DNA of 64,000 nt, taken from contig CAWCAT010000027.1 of the NCBI GenBank assembly GCA_963793625.1, forward strand, positions 1 through 64,000, in the 5' to 3' direction. Position 1 is the stretch's first letter. Each line of letters opens with the position of its first letter. Positions 17,134-25,689 of this stretch are shown in pieces. This DNA comes from G963668605 sp963793625. GTDB lineage: Bacteria > Acidobacteriota > Terriglobia > Bryobacterales > Bryobacteraceae. The notes beneath the pieces are model-generated. The model saw only the letters and a list, made by a program, of their open reading frames with translations. It did no database searches and was not told the origin of the DNA. Made by a program: the position numbers and the translations under genes.

Positions 17134-17718
17134 ATGGATTGGAGCGAAGCGATAACATCGGGAAGTATTCCGTTGTCCATGGAACAGGCAGAACCAGCCC
17201 GGACTTGGCCGCAATCGATTAACGAGTTTGAGGCCTTGATCGAACAATATCAGCACCGGCTGGTGCAGTTCGCCTTCTGCCGTCTGCAATCTCAGCCGGA
17301 TGCCGAGGATGTCGTACAGGATGTTCTCGTGCAAACCTGGCGTGATCGTGAGAAGCATAAGGGCGTCGATCATGTCGGCGCGTTTCTGTTTCGCATGGTC
17401 GCCAACCGCTGCACGGATCGGCTGCGCCAGCAGCGCAAGCGTGGGTCCGTGTCCCTGGATGACATGGAGCCGCGAGCCGCGGCGGACATTCAACTGGATT
17501 CCGTCGAGGCCGCGAAACGCCAGCGCTGGATTGACGCCTTGCTTGCACGCTTACCCGAGCGGCAGGCCGAGGTCATCCGGTTGCGGATCTATGGAGACTT
17601 ACCCTTTGAAGTCGTGGCACAAACAATCAACTGCTCCGTTCCAACTGTCAAATCGCGTTTTCGCTACGGAATTCAAAAGCTCCGTAGAGTCCTGCAACAC
17701 ACAGGAGGCGAACGATGA
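17134..17718 (+). CDS. ECF RNA polymerase sigma factor
   Basis: Sigma region 2 (EFEALIEQYQHRLVQFAFCR, SQPDAEDVVQDVLVQTWRD, FLFRMVANRCTDRLR) and region 4 (LLARLPERQAEVIRLRIYGD then PFEVVAQTINCSVPTVKSRF) are complete. The frame is open from 17092, but the ATG at 17134 (MDWSEAITSG) is preferred; an ATG at 17179 is also possible because no strong ribosome-binding site decides. The stop overlaps the start of the anti-sigma gene by four bases (ATGA), the usual coupled arrangement. Confidence 0.9.
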   Translation: MDWSEAITSGSIPLSMEQAEPARTWPQSINEFEALIEQYQHRLVQFAFCRLQSQPDAEDVVQDVLVQTWRDREKHKGVDHVGAFLFRMVANRCTDRLRQQRKRGSVSLDDMEPRAAADIQLDSVEAAKRQRWIDALLARLPERQAEVIRLRIYGDLPFEVVAQTINCSVPTVKSRFRYGIQKLRRVLQHTGGER

Positions 17719-19031
17719 ACTGTCGAGATACGCAAGAACGCCTGATTGACCTATTCGATTCCGCAACGCCGACTGGAGTAGCCGCTGAACTGCGCGCACA
17801 CCTGGCGGCATGTGAAATCTGCGCCCGCGAATATGCCCAACTTCAGGCAGCCGTCGCCAGCATTGAGCCCCCGCTTCGTGTCCAGGCCTCTCCGGATTTC
17901 AAGGAGCGTGTCATGAACAAGATTACAGAACCCGAAGCGCCGCGCGGTCGCTGGCGCATTCTCATTCCCAGACTGGCGGCGGTTTCCGCTGTGGCGTTGG
18001 TACTGGTAGCGCTTGCACCCATGTTGGATTCTTTGGGACGAAAAGGCGGGCAACAGCCCACGCCCGTAATGAGCTTGCTGGCGCAGTCCGTGCAGGCCAT
18101 GTCGAATTTGCAGTCAATCCATATCACCGCGCGCATGCGTACTTTGCCCCGTGAGAACTTCGAGTACATCAATCCACGCTGCGAGTTCCTTCCGCTGGAA
18201 ATCTGGAAGCAGTATGGTAATCCGGCGAAATGGCGCGTCGAAAAGCCAGGGCGTCGCGTTGCGGTGGATGGTCAACATGCGGTGATGTTGATCGGTGATG
18301 ATCGCGCGTCGAAACACAGTCCGCGCGCGAATTATCTCAGCTGGCTGAACGTACTGCTCGATAGCGAGCAGATTATGGAACAGGAACTGCAATTGGCCCG
18401 AGCGCAGATTTCTAAAACCAGCCTCGGCGAGCAGGACCACAATGGCGTGCGCCAACTGGTGCTTACCGTGGAGCGCAAGGCTTCAAATGTCGGGAACGAT
18501 TGGGTGAAAAACAAGAGCGTTTCCGAATCCGACCACACACGCATCTACCGTTTCGACCCCGTGACAAAACGATTGGAGGGCATGCAAATCGTGCTGCATG
18601 CAGCGGATGGCGATAGCGTCGTTTTTGAAATCACCGGTATTCGCTACAACGAACCGCTCGATCCAGCGCTCTTCACGCTAGTTGTGCCGCAGAACGCAAT
18701 CTGGAGCGTGGATCCGGAGAAGATGCCCACCAACCGGCCGCTTCCAAATTCTCCCAAAGAAGCCGCAATCATGGCTTTTGATGCCATGTCGCGTGAGGAC
18801 TGGCCGCAGGCTCTCGTCGTATTTTCGGAATCGGATTTCAACCAGAATTTCAAGACAATGTTCGGCGGACTCCAGGTCATTTCGACTGGAGAACCATTCC
18901 AGTCCGGCCTCTACCGCGGCTGGTTCGTGCCTTACGAAATCAAGCTGAAATCAGGCCAGGTACGCAAGCACAATCTGGCCTTACGCAACGACAACGCAGC
19001 GAAGCGCTGGGTGCTCGACGGCGGCCTGTAA
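17715..19031 (+). CDS. Membrane anti-sigma factor with zinc-binding motif
   Basis: The 438-residue protein begins with a ZAS-type anti-sigma domain: H29-x3-C33-x2-C36 in LRAHLAACEICAREY. It is followed by one transmembrane helix (about 82-103, LAAVSAVALVLVALAPML) and a long extracytoplasmic part (SIHITARMRTLPREN, HTRIYRFDPVTKRLEGMQIV) resembling the lipoprotein-binding fold of RseB/MucB. It would hold the sigma factor encoded just upstream and release it on an envelope signal. Coupled translation with the sigma gene supports this pair. A terminator follows 15 bp downstream. Confidence 0.85.
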   Translation: MNCRDTQERLIDLFDSATPTGVAAELRAHLAACEICAREYAQLQAAVASIEPPLRVQASPDFKERVMNKITEPEAPRGRWRILIPRLAAVSAVALVLVALAPMLDSLGRKGGQQPTPVMSLLAQSVQAMSNLQSIHITARMRTLPRENFEYINPRCEFLPLEIWKQYGNPAKWRVEKPGRRVAVDGQHAVMLIGDDRASKHSPRANYLSWLNVLLDSEQIMEQELQLARAQISKTSLGEQDHNGVRQLVLTVERKASNVGNDWVKNKSVSESDHTRIYRFDPVTKRLEGMQIVLHAADGDSVVFEITGIRYNEPLDPALFTLVVPQNAIWSVDPEKMPTNRPLPNSPKEAAIMAFDAMSREDWPQALVVFSESDFNQNFKTMFGGLQVISTGEPFQSGLYRGWFVPYEIKLKSGQVRKHNLALRNDNAAKRWVLDGGL

Positions 19032-19045
19032 GCCACAATAGAAAA

Positions 19046-19082
19046 GCTCCCGTGATTCCGCAAGGAATCCGGGAGCCGTTTT
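19046..19082. terminator. Bidirectional terminator after the sigma/anti-sigma pair
   Basis: GCTCCCG-(T)-GATTCC ... GGAATCCGGGAGC (19046-19076) is a 13-bp stem with one bulged base, preceded by GAAAA and followed by CGTTTTG. It serves the anti-sigma gene (plus) and the VWFA gene (minus). Confidence 0.85.
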
Positions 19083-19092
19083 GCGTCGCAGT

Positions 19093-20189
19093 TCATGGTG
19101 CCGCTTCCACAGACCAGTACCCCGGCCGTGCGCGTATGCGAAACTCGCCGGGGCGCGTGAGCCGCACTTCGAGGGCGTGATAGCCTGGAGCCGAGGCTTC
19201 CGGCACGAAGCCGACCACATATTGCGTGTGCAGTTCCGCTCCAAGCTTCTGGATCGACCTCGTCAAGCGCCTTCTGCTTAGTGAACGGGAATGTCGTGCC
19301 TCCGGTGCCTTTCGTCAGCACCTCAGTCGTGTTCGTCTTATTGAGATGCGCAAGTTCACCGATGCCGCCCAGAACATCGATCTGCTGTTCCGGAGGGGGA
19401 GTTCTTCGGAAAGGGATTGTATAGCCCCGGCTGAGTGCCATTTGCGGTACCAGTCTCGTCGTTGGGAGCCTTAGGCTTCAGCGGCCGCCGCGGGCGGCTG
19501 ACCGGAGACTTTGAGGTGAACGCCGCCTTGAACGCGGAGTAGGTTGCCGCGTACACGGTTACACCGGCGGATTGAGCTGCGGCGGTAGCAGTTTCCAACG
19601 TGGTCTCGCTGCCCCGGTCGCGCGATTCGGAAATGAGCAACAGCACCCGGCGCGCACTCGATTGCTGACGCAAATGATCCACAGCCGATTGCACAGCGTC
19701 GAGCATGCGGGCTTCTTTTTCCTCACCGGGACTAAGCATCGGTTGAAGTTTATAGAACGCGCGTTGAAGCGCGTCGGGATCCTTCGTACAATTCTGCAGC
19801 AACTCGACGCGCTGATCGAAGGAAACCAAACCGGCGCAGCCACGTTCGCCGCTAATCAGCGGCTGAATCATGGCTCCGATCTTCCGGACTTTCTCAAGGA
19901 CCGCAACTGAAATGCCCGAGGACTGCACAGCGATCACCAGTGCGATCGGAGCAACACCTGTGTCAATCGTGTCCACACTAACTTTCTGCCGCCGTCCGTT
20001 ATCGAACACCAGGAAGTCAGACGCTTCAAGACCCTCGACAGTACGGCTTTTCACATCCGTCACAGTTACTGGGACAAGCACTAGTCGTGAACGAACGTCG
20101 AAACGCGACTCCTGGGCCGCGAGGGCAGCCGCGAATACAAGCACAACTGCTCGGCTCATCAGCGTACTGCTATGCATGCGAACACCCAT
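19093..20189 (-). pseudogene. VWFA-related acidobacterial protein, frameshifted
   Basis: A signal peptide (VVLVFAAALAAQ) is followed by the family opening (RFDVRSRLVLVPVTVTD, VEGLEASDFLVFDNGRRQKV) and a von Willebrand A-like fold (APIALVIAVQSSGISVAVLE, CAGLVSFDQRVELLQNCTKD, ARRVLLLISESRDRGSETTL). The frame shifts near 19405 (into PPPEQQIDVLGGIGELA) and near 19256 (into IQKLGAELHTQYVVGFVPEA and RARPGYWSVEAAP). The 1097-nt length equals 365 codons plus two, matching two single-base insertions. The protein is exported and of unknown role. Start choice is uncertain (20189, 20177 or 20159). Confidence 0.8.
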
Positions 20190-20195
20190 CTGAAA

Positions 20196-20233
20196 AAGGC
20201 CGGCTTCCGTCCTTGCGGAGGGAAGCCGGCCTT
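20196..20233. terminator. Terminator after the large TonB receptor gene
   Basis: AAGGCCGGCTTCCGTCC, loop TTGC, GGAGGGAAGCCGGCCTT form a 17-bp stem with one mismatch. On the minus strand it lies 22 bp after the receptor stop, with a T-run beyond it. It may let some transcripts through into the VWFA gene. Confidence 0.85.
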
Positions 20234-20255
20234 GTCTGAAACAGAGTCGATCTTT

Positions 20256-23200
20256 TTAGAAGCTGAAGCGCAACTGGAATTCCAGCCTGCGGTTGTTCGC
20301 GCTCGAACCACCCGGCCCGAAGCCGCTGGCGAGGTACGTGGACTGGCCGAAGAGCGGTGAACTCAGGTTGCCGACCGGCGCGCCCGGATTCACGTGATTG
20401 AGGATATTGCGCGCTGAGACCGAAAGCGACACGTTGTAGCGATGGTCGGAAGATCCACCTTCCATCATGCCTCCGCCACCGCGCATACCACCGCCACCGC
20501 CGCCGCGCATGCCACCGCCGGGAGGGCCACCGCCGCCAGGACCGCGCATACCGCCGCCGCCCGGACCACCAGGGCCGCCCAAGCCGCCCATATCACCGGC
20601 TCCCGCAGCAGCGGAATTCCTGGTTCCGAAACCAAAAGTCCGGCCCAGGCGCAGATTGACCGTGAAGCTGCCCGGAGCGTTCCCGTAGTTGCGCGGAATA
20701 ATCTCCCCGCCAGTGATGGGAGTCGGATTGAATGCACCGAACTGTGTGACGATGGTGCCCGCCGTGCTCGGATCACCGAACGCCGGTCGATCGTTGAAAA
20801 TCGAATCGCCGTTCGAATCGCGACCAGTCGTAATGTTGAACGGACCACCTGAACTGGCGATCACAAACGGGCTCAGACGAAATGCATATTTCGTTGTAAT
20901 CGAGCCGCCCAGAACAAAGCGGTGTCTCGTGTCGATGTAAGCCCGCCCATAATCGCTCGCGAAGTTCAGCGGATTGGATGGGAACGAACCAACTCCGTCC
21001 GTGTCGCTCTTCGCCTTGTTGAATACATAGAAACTGAAAATCGTAAGGTTCCTGTTCAGGCGATTGCTGACGTTGGTAATGATCTGGCTTTGCCGCAGAA
21101 TGCCGTTCGATTCGTACTGATACACGTTGCCATTCACTGTCGTCTGCAGCGCCGGATTCCCTGCCGACACATTCACCGTACGCAACAGGCGTTCCGCACG
21201 CGAGTTTGTAAACGTGACTGAAACCGTCGTGTTTTTCGGCAAGCTGCGCTCCACCGCAATCGCGGTCTGGAGCAGGTATGACGCTTTCAGATCGCTGTCT
21301 TTCGTGCGAATGGTCTGGGGTAGCGCAAGTGCGTTCAGTTCGGAGATCGGCGGCACGGCCGGATAAAAATCCGGATTCTGCACAATGTACTGCTGCTGAT
21401 TGGTACCGTTGAACCTCACTGTGTTCAGCGTCAGGCCATCATCAACGCGCGTATAAAAGATGCCGAAGCCGCCGCGAATGACGGTCTTCTGTTTGCCGGC
21501 TTTTGCATCCGGAGACCAGGCGAACCCGAAGCGCGGTGCGATGTTGCCGCTGGCACGCAAGTTGCTTTGTGTTTCGTAACGCAATCCAAAATTCAGCGTC
21601 AAGTTTTGCTTTGCGCGCCAGTCGTCCTGCATGAACAGCCCGATATCCGTCTGTGAGACACCCGCTTCCGGATTGCCGCCCGCGATGGAAAACTGCGTCG
21701 CGCCGCCACCGGCCAGCCTGATCAACGCCGGTGTGTAGGCGAGCGATTGCAGATACAGTGTGCGGCGATAGCGCTCCAGCGATGTGATCTGCCCGAGAAC
21801 CGGATTTCCATCCGCACCGATGATGGGCTGGTTGCTCGCATTCAGCACGGGGGCAATGCCGCCGCCGAAAGTGTAAGAGCCACCGAAGTTATTCGGAGAA
21901 CTGTCATCCACCGACGAGTAACGCACGCGCCCACCAACCTTGAAAGAATGCTTGGCGATATTCCACGAGGTCAGGTTGTGAACCTCCAGGCTGTCGCCCG
22001 AATTGAATGCACGGCCGACTTGCGATCCGCCGCCAATGAACGATTCCAGCACGTTTACGGTTGGAACGCTGTTGTTGCCAAATACATCGCGGCTGCTGCG
22101 AACAAACTGCAGACGAGTTTCGTTGATCGCGCGGGCGCTCAGCACAGCGGTCTCGGTGACCTGGATGGAATGGTTCTGGCTCGCGGAATTGTAGGCGCGC
22201 GAAGGCAGCGAGAATTCGCCGATGCCATCGTTTTCCGAGCTGTTGCGCATGTAGGTGTAACGGCCCACAATCGTGTTCTTCGGCGTGAGCTGATAATCGA
22301 TGCGCGGACTGAAGTGCATTCTGCGTTGCGGAGTCACTACAGACTCACTCACCTCAAGCGGATTCAGATTTGCATCCAGAATCGTGGCGCGGATGATCGC
22401 GTTGTCATCAATTTCGCGCCGGTCGAAATCCAGGAAGAACGAGGACTTCTTGCTGATTGGTCCGCTCAGGTTCCCACCGTAGTTGCGCGATTGGAACGGA
22501 GGCTTGTTCGTTACATAGGGATTGCGCGAGTTGAAAACACCATCGCTGAAGCCGAAATTCGCCGAACCGCGAAAGCGATCCGAACCTGGCTTCGTGAATA
22601 CTTCGATACGGCCGAAGCCGATCCTGTCGTACTCCGACGAGAACGGATTCGAGTTGATGCGAATTTCGCGGATCGAAGCTTTCGGCGGCAGTTGGCCGTT
22701 GGTGAATCCATCGATGAAAATCTGGCCGCCGTTCGGTCCGGCGGAGGGTCCGGCGAGCGCCTGCAAATCAGCCGCGAGATCGTCCGGGTCATCCGACAAG
22801 GCCTGCAAATCCTCGCCGCGCAACACGATCGCACCGGCATTGCTGGCTGCGTCCGTCGAGAGTGCGCTGGTCTCGCCCTGCACCGTAAGTTCCGTCTTGT
22901 TCACCGCAATCTTGAGCGAGGCATCGAGCGTTAGCGTCCGCTGCGGTTGCAGCGAAACGCCCGTCTTCTGCGCTGGCGAAAACCCGGTCGATTCGATGCG
23001 TACGGTGTATTTGCCGGGCGCCAGGCCCGTGATTGAGTAGGTTCCATTTTCAGCGGTGCTGAATTTTTTCGATGAGCCCTGCCCCGTGAGGATCACTGAG
23101 GCGCCGGGAATGAACGCGCCGGATTCGTCCGTCACGGTTCCCTTCAAAAGCACGCCGGCAGCCTGAGGCTGGGCTGTCAACGCTGGCGCGGTTTGCGCAG

Positions 23201-23261
23201 CTACGTTCCCGAGCATAAGAGATAGTGCGAGCACGCACACGTACAACGTTCTATTTTTCAT
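20256..23261 (-). CDS. Oar-like TonB-dependent receptor with Gly-Met-Arg-rich segment
   Basis: The start at 23261 (MKNRTLYVCVLALSLMLGNV) gives a signal peptide; the open frame upstream is not needed. A carboxypeptidase-regulatory-like domain (GVLLKGTVTDESGAFIPGAS), a plug (ALSDDPDDLAADLQALAGPS, IREIRINSNPFSSEYDRIGF) and a barrel ending in RRLEFQLRFSF follow; about 1001 residues, intact. Residues about 888-934 form a low-complexity segment of GGPGG, GGGMRG and GGGGGMRGG units, placed between barrel strands and probably in a surface loop. The gene follows the DUF5666 gene by 37 bp, so they are probably cotranscribed. The substrate is unknown. Confidence 0.92.
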   Translation of the reverse strand: MKNRTLYVCVLALSLMLGNVAAQTAPALTAQPQAAGVLLKGTVTDESGAFIPGASVILTGQGSSKKFSTAENGTYSITGLAPGKYTVRIESTGFSPAQKTGVSLQPQRTLTLDASLKIAVNKTELTVQGETSALSTDAASNAGAIVLRGEDLQALSDDPDDLAADLQALAGPSAGPNGGQIFIDGFTNGQLPPKASIREIRINSNPFSSEYDRIGFGRIEVFTKPGSDRFRGSANFGFSDGVFNSRNPYVTNKPPFQSRNYGGNLSGPISKKSSFFLDFDRREIDDNAIIRATILDANLNPLEVSESVVTPQRRMHFSPRIDYQLTPKNTIVGRYTYMRNSSENDGIGEFSLPSRAYNSASQNHSIQVTETAVLSARAINETRLQFVRSSRDVFGNNSVPTVNVLESFIGGGSQVGRAFNSGDSLEVHNLTSWNIAKHSFKVGGRVRYSSVDDSSPNNFGGSYTFGGGIAPVLNASNQPIIGADGNPVLGQITSLERYRRTLYLQSLAYTPALIRLAGGGATQFSIAGGNPEAGVSQTDIGLFMQDDWRAKQNLTLNFGLRYETQSNLRASGNIAPRFGFAWSPDAKAGKQKTVIRGGFGIFYTRVDDGLTLNTVRFNGTNQQQYIVQNPDFYPAVPPISELNALALPQTIRTKDSDLKASYLLQTAIAVERSLPKNTTVSVTFTNSRAERLLRTVNVSAGNPALQTTVNGNVYQYESNGILRQSQIITNVSNRLNRNLTIFSFYVFNKAKSDTDGVGSFPSNPLNFASDYGRAYIDTRHRFVLGGSITTKYAFRLSPFVIASSGGPFNITTGRDSNGDSIFNDRPAFGDPSTAGTIVTQFGAFNPTPITGGEIIPRNYGNAPGSFTVNLRLGRTFGFGTRNSAAAGAGDMGGLGGPGGPGGGGMRGPGGGGPPGGGMRGGGGGGMRGGGGMMEGGSSDHRYNVSLSVSARNILNHVNPGAPVGNLSSPLFGQSTYLASGFGPGGSSANNRRLEFQLRFSF

Positions 23262-23298
23262 ATGTCTTGTTTCCAGTTGTATTCGCCTGAAGGCGAAG

Positions 23299-24369
23299 CT
23301 ACATCGTCGGCATCCCGATATCGAAGTTCCACGAACCCATCGAACCCGCCGGGGCGGCAGTGAGCAGCGGTTCCACGCCAGACACGACGACAATCGCCGT
23401 GACCTTGGACGGGTCGTTGCCCATCGTGCCAGAGAGAATAATTGCGTCGCCCGATTTCAACTCGGCAATGTCCAGAGCAGGCATACGCTCCAGAATGGCC
23501 GAGAAATCCATGTTGCCACCAGGGCCACCTGGGCCCCTCGATCCCGCGGCACCTGCCGGAGCAGCGCCCGCAGGCGCACGAATGCTCATCGCTAATCTGG
23601 TCGCCAGCATCGCCGGTAGCTTCTTGCTGGAAGTGTCGGTATTCACTTTGATTACGACCGGCTTCTTGGTATCCAGATTGGTGATCGTAAGCTCACCGCT
23701 AGCGGCGTTCACTGTCTTGATAGTTCCTGCAATCGACTGAAATGTACCGAATACAATCTCTTCGGCTTTCAACTTCAGACCGGTCGCGTCGCGATCTCCC
23801 AACGCGCGCAGTTGATCGCCCTTTTTCAATTCGGCAATGGAACTCGGTTTCGCATCCGAAAAACGGATCGAATCAGGAGCGTAGCGGCGAACGCTGGCCG
23901 CTTCCTTGCCATCTATGACGATCTCTTTGCGCCCTTCGGCCGTGCGCGTCGAGATTGTGATTTCCTTGGTTTCCGGATTCACGGCAGTAACCGGTCCGGA
24001 AACCCCGCGCTTCTGCCATTCGGCGCGATCACTCTCATGTTTTTTGGCGATCGCGGCTTTGGTCATTACGATAACGGAAGTGGCAGGCGATCCGCCGCGC
24101 ACCAGGACGCGGTCGCCCACGCCCAGTTCTTCGAATTTGATGGTCTCCGCTTTGGCGAGATCTTTTTCACCAGGCGGGATCCGCATCAGCTTGGTCGCAT
24201 CGTTGATTTGGACCGTACTCGCCGCCCCATCCGCCGACTTCACACTAAACTCTTTCTTTGCAGCGTCTACGGAACCAATTTCACCCAGTATTCTCGGCTT
24301 CGGTGCGGTCTGAGCCGCGAGTGTAACGACACTTACAAGTAACAACAACCCATTAGTAAATCGATTCAT
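23299..24369 (-). CDS. DUF5666-domain exported protein
   Basis: The 356-residue protein has a signal peptide (NGLLLLVSVVTLAAQ) and repeated small beta domains of DUF5666 type (ILGEIGSVDAAKKEFSVKSA, GVSGPVTAVNPETKEITIST, SIAGTIKTVNAASGELTITN). A Gly/Pro/Ala-rich linker (GAAPAGAAGSRGPGGPGG) precedes the last domain. It sits between the efflux genes and a TonB receptor that also carries a glycine-rich stretch, so the two may work together at the envelope. The molecular function of DUF5666 is not known. Confidence 0.85.
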   Translation of the reverse strand: MNRFTNGLLLLVSVVTLAAQTAPKPRILGEIGSVDAAKKEFSVKSADGAASTVQINDATKLMRIPPGEKDLAKAETIKFEELGVGDRVLVRGGSPATSVIVMTKAAIAKKHESDRAEWQKRGVSGPVTAVNPETKEITISTRTAEGRKEIVIDGKEAASVRRYAPDSIRFSDAKPSSIAELKKGDQLRALGDRDATGLKLKAEEIVFGTFQSIAGTIKTVNAASGELTITNLDTKKPVVIKVNTDTSSKKLPAMLATRLAMSIRAPAGAAPAGAAGSRGPGGPGGNMDFSAILERMPALDIAELKSGDAIILSGTMGNDPSKVTAIVVVSGVEPLLTAAPAGSMGSWNFDIGMPTM

Positions 24370-24432
24370 GCTGAAGGAAAGACGATAACGCGAAAGGGAA
24401 TGTCACCCGGCGAATGTAAAGATAAGTAAAGA

Positions 24433-25689
24433 CTACTTGCCCTTGGCGACGAGGGCGACTTTGACGCCCTCGCGAATAGCGTCACCCGGGTTGATGATCA
24501 ACATCTCGTCACCCTGCAGGCCGTCCGCGATGTCGAGTTCGGCGCCGTAATCGCGTCCCACCGTAACTTTTTGAAAATGAACCGTCGAACTCGCAGTCAC
24601 TGCCGCCACGTAGGTGCCGTCCGGCCTCACCGTCAAGGTATCTCCGGGAATCAACATTGACGGACCGCCTTTGCCTGCAAGCACTTTCACCTGCGCGTAC
24701 ATGCCCGGCAGCAGTTTCCCGTCTGCGTTCGCGACGTGTACCTCGGTCAGCAGTGTCCGATTCGCGGGATCGAGTGCGTTTGCTGTGCGCGCAATCTTTC
24801 CCGCAAACGTGCGCCCCGGCAGCACCTGAATCACAACGGCTGCTGCCTGGCCCACCTGGATTGACGGAGCGCTTGGCTCCGCCACATTCATCATCACTCG
24901 CACGGTAGAAAGGTCCGCCAGTCTGAATAGTTCGCGACCCGAGGCCAGCGCGGAAGAGTTGATCAGATTGCCCACATCCGTTGTGCGCGACGTAATCACG
25001 CCTGCAAACGGCGCAACCACTCTCTTAAAAACCGTGAGACTCGTCAAGCGCGCGACTTCGGCTTCGGTTGCGCGCGCGGATTCTTCCGACGAATTCAATG
25101 CAGCCTTTTGAGCTTCGACATCCGCCTGGCGCACTTCGAACACGGCTTGCTTATCATCACCTTCCTGCTTCGACACAATTCCCTGTTGCACCAGTTGCCG
25201 CGTCCGATTCACCTGCAACTCCGCTAGTCGCAAAGTCGCTTGCGATTGCGCCAGCGCCGCGCGGACCTGTCCGATTGCAGCCTTGGCCTGCGCCTGACGC
25301 GCACGTGACTGACGCAGTTGCTCATCCAGTTCGGGGGAATCGATTTCCACCAGCAGTTGGCCCGCTTTCACGCGATCGCCAATATCTGCGTGACGCGCCA
25401 AAACGTAGCCTTCCGCGCGCGCGTAAATCGAGGTTTCTGAAATCGCACTTACGGAACCTGGCAACGTAAGTTCGATGGAGCCCGGCGCGCGTCGCACTCG
25501 CACTGCCGTCACGGGTACTGCGCGATCACCCTCTTCTTTGGCCGCGGCGAACAAAACTTTTTCCCGCTCTTTCCACGGGCGGTAACCAAGCCAGCCAAGA
25601 CCGGCGATGCAGACAAGCACCAGCAGCGCGCCGGCATAATGCTGTTTGCCGGTTTGGGTTCGTTTCAACACTTCGGTGGGATTATCCAT
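24433..25689 (-). CDS. RND efflux periplasmic adaptor (membrane fusion protein)
   Basis: The start at 25689 (MDNPTEVLKR) overlaps the stop of the pump gene by eight bases; a start at 25719 is also open. An N-terminal membrane helix (HYAGALLVLVCIAGLGWLGY) is followed by the lipoyl half-motifs (YARAEGYVLARHADIGDRV ... VVAPFAGVITSRTTDVGNLI), the coiled-coil hairpin (QAQAKAAIGQVRAALAQSQA), a beta-barrel (VRVMMNVAEPSAPSIQVGQA) and a membrane-proximal domain. It links the RND pump to an outer-membrane channel, which is not encoded here. It is complete. Confidence 0.92.
   Translation of the reverse strand: MDNPTEVLKRTQTGKQHYAGALLVLVCIAGLGWLGYRPWKEREKVLFAAAKEEGDRAVPVTAVRVRRAPGSIELTLPGSVSAISETSIYARAEGYVLARHADIGDRVKAGQLLVEIDSPELDEQLRQSRARQAQAKAAIGQVRAALAQSQATLRLAELQVNRTRQLVQQGIVSKQEGDDKQAVFEVRQADVEAQKAALNSSEESARATEAEVARLTSLTVFKRVVAPFAGVITSRTTDVGNLINSSALASGRELFRLADLSTVRVMMNVAEPSAPSIQVGQAAAVVIQVLPGRTFAGKIARTANALDPANRTLLTEVHVANADGKLLPGMYAQVKVLAGKGGPSMLIPGDTLTVRPDGTYVAAVTASSTVHFQKVTVGRDYGAELDIADGLQGDEMLIINPGDAIREGVKVALVAKGK

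Noticed and set aside
20467..20688. Proline-rich small protein (PPPPRIPPPPPP)
   Set aside because: It is the complement of the Gly-Met-Arg segment of the TonB receptor.
21747..22934. 395-codon open frame on the plus strand
   Set aside because: Antisense to the TonB receptor at 20256-23261; no domain, no RBS.
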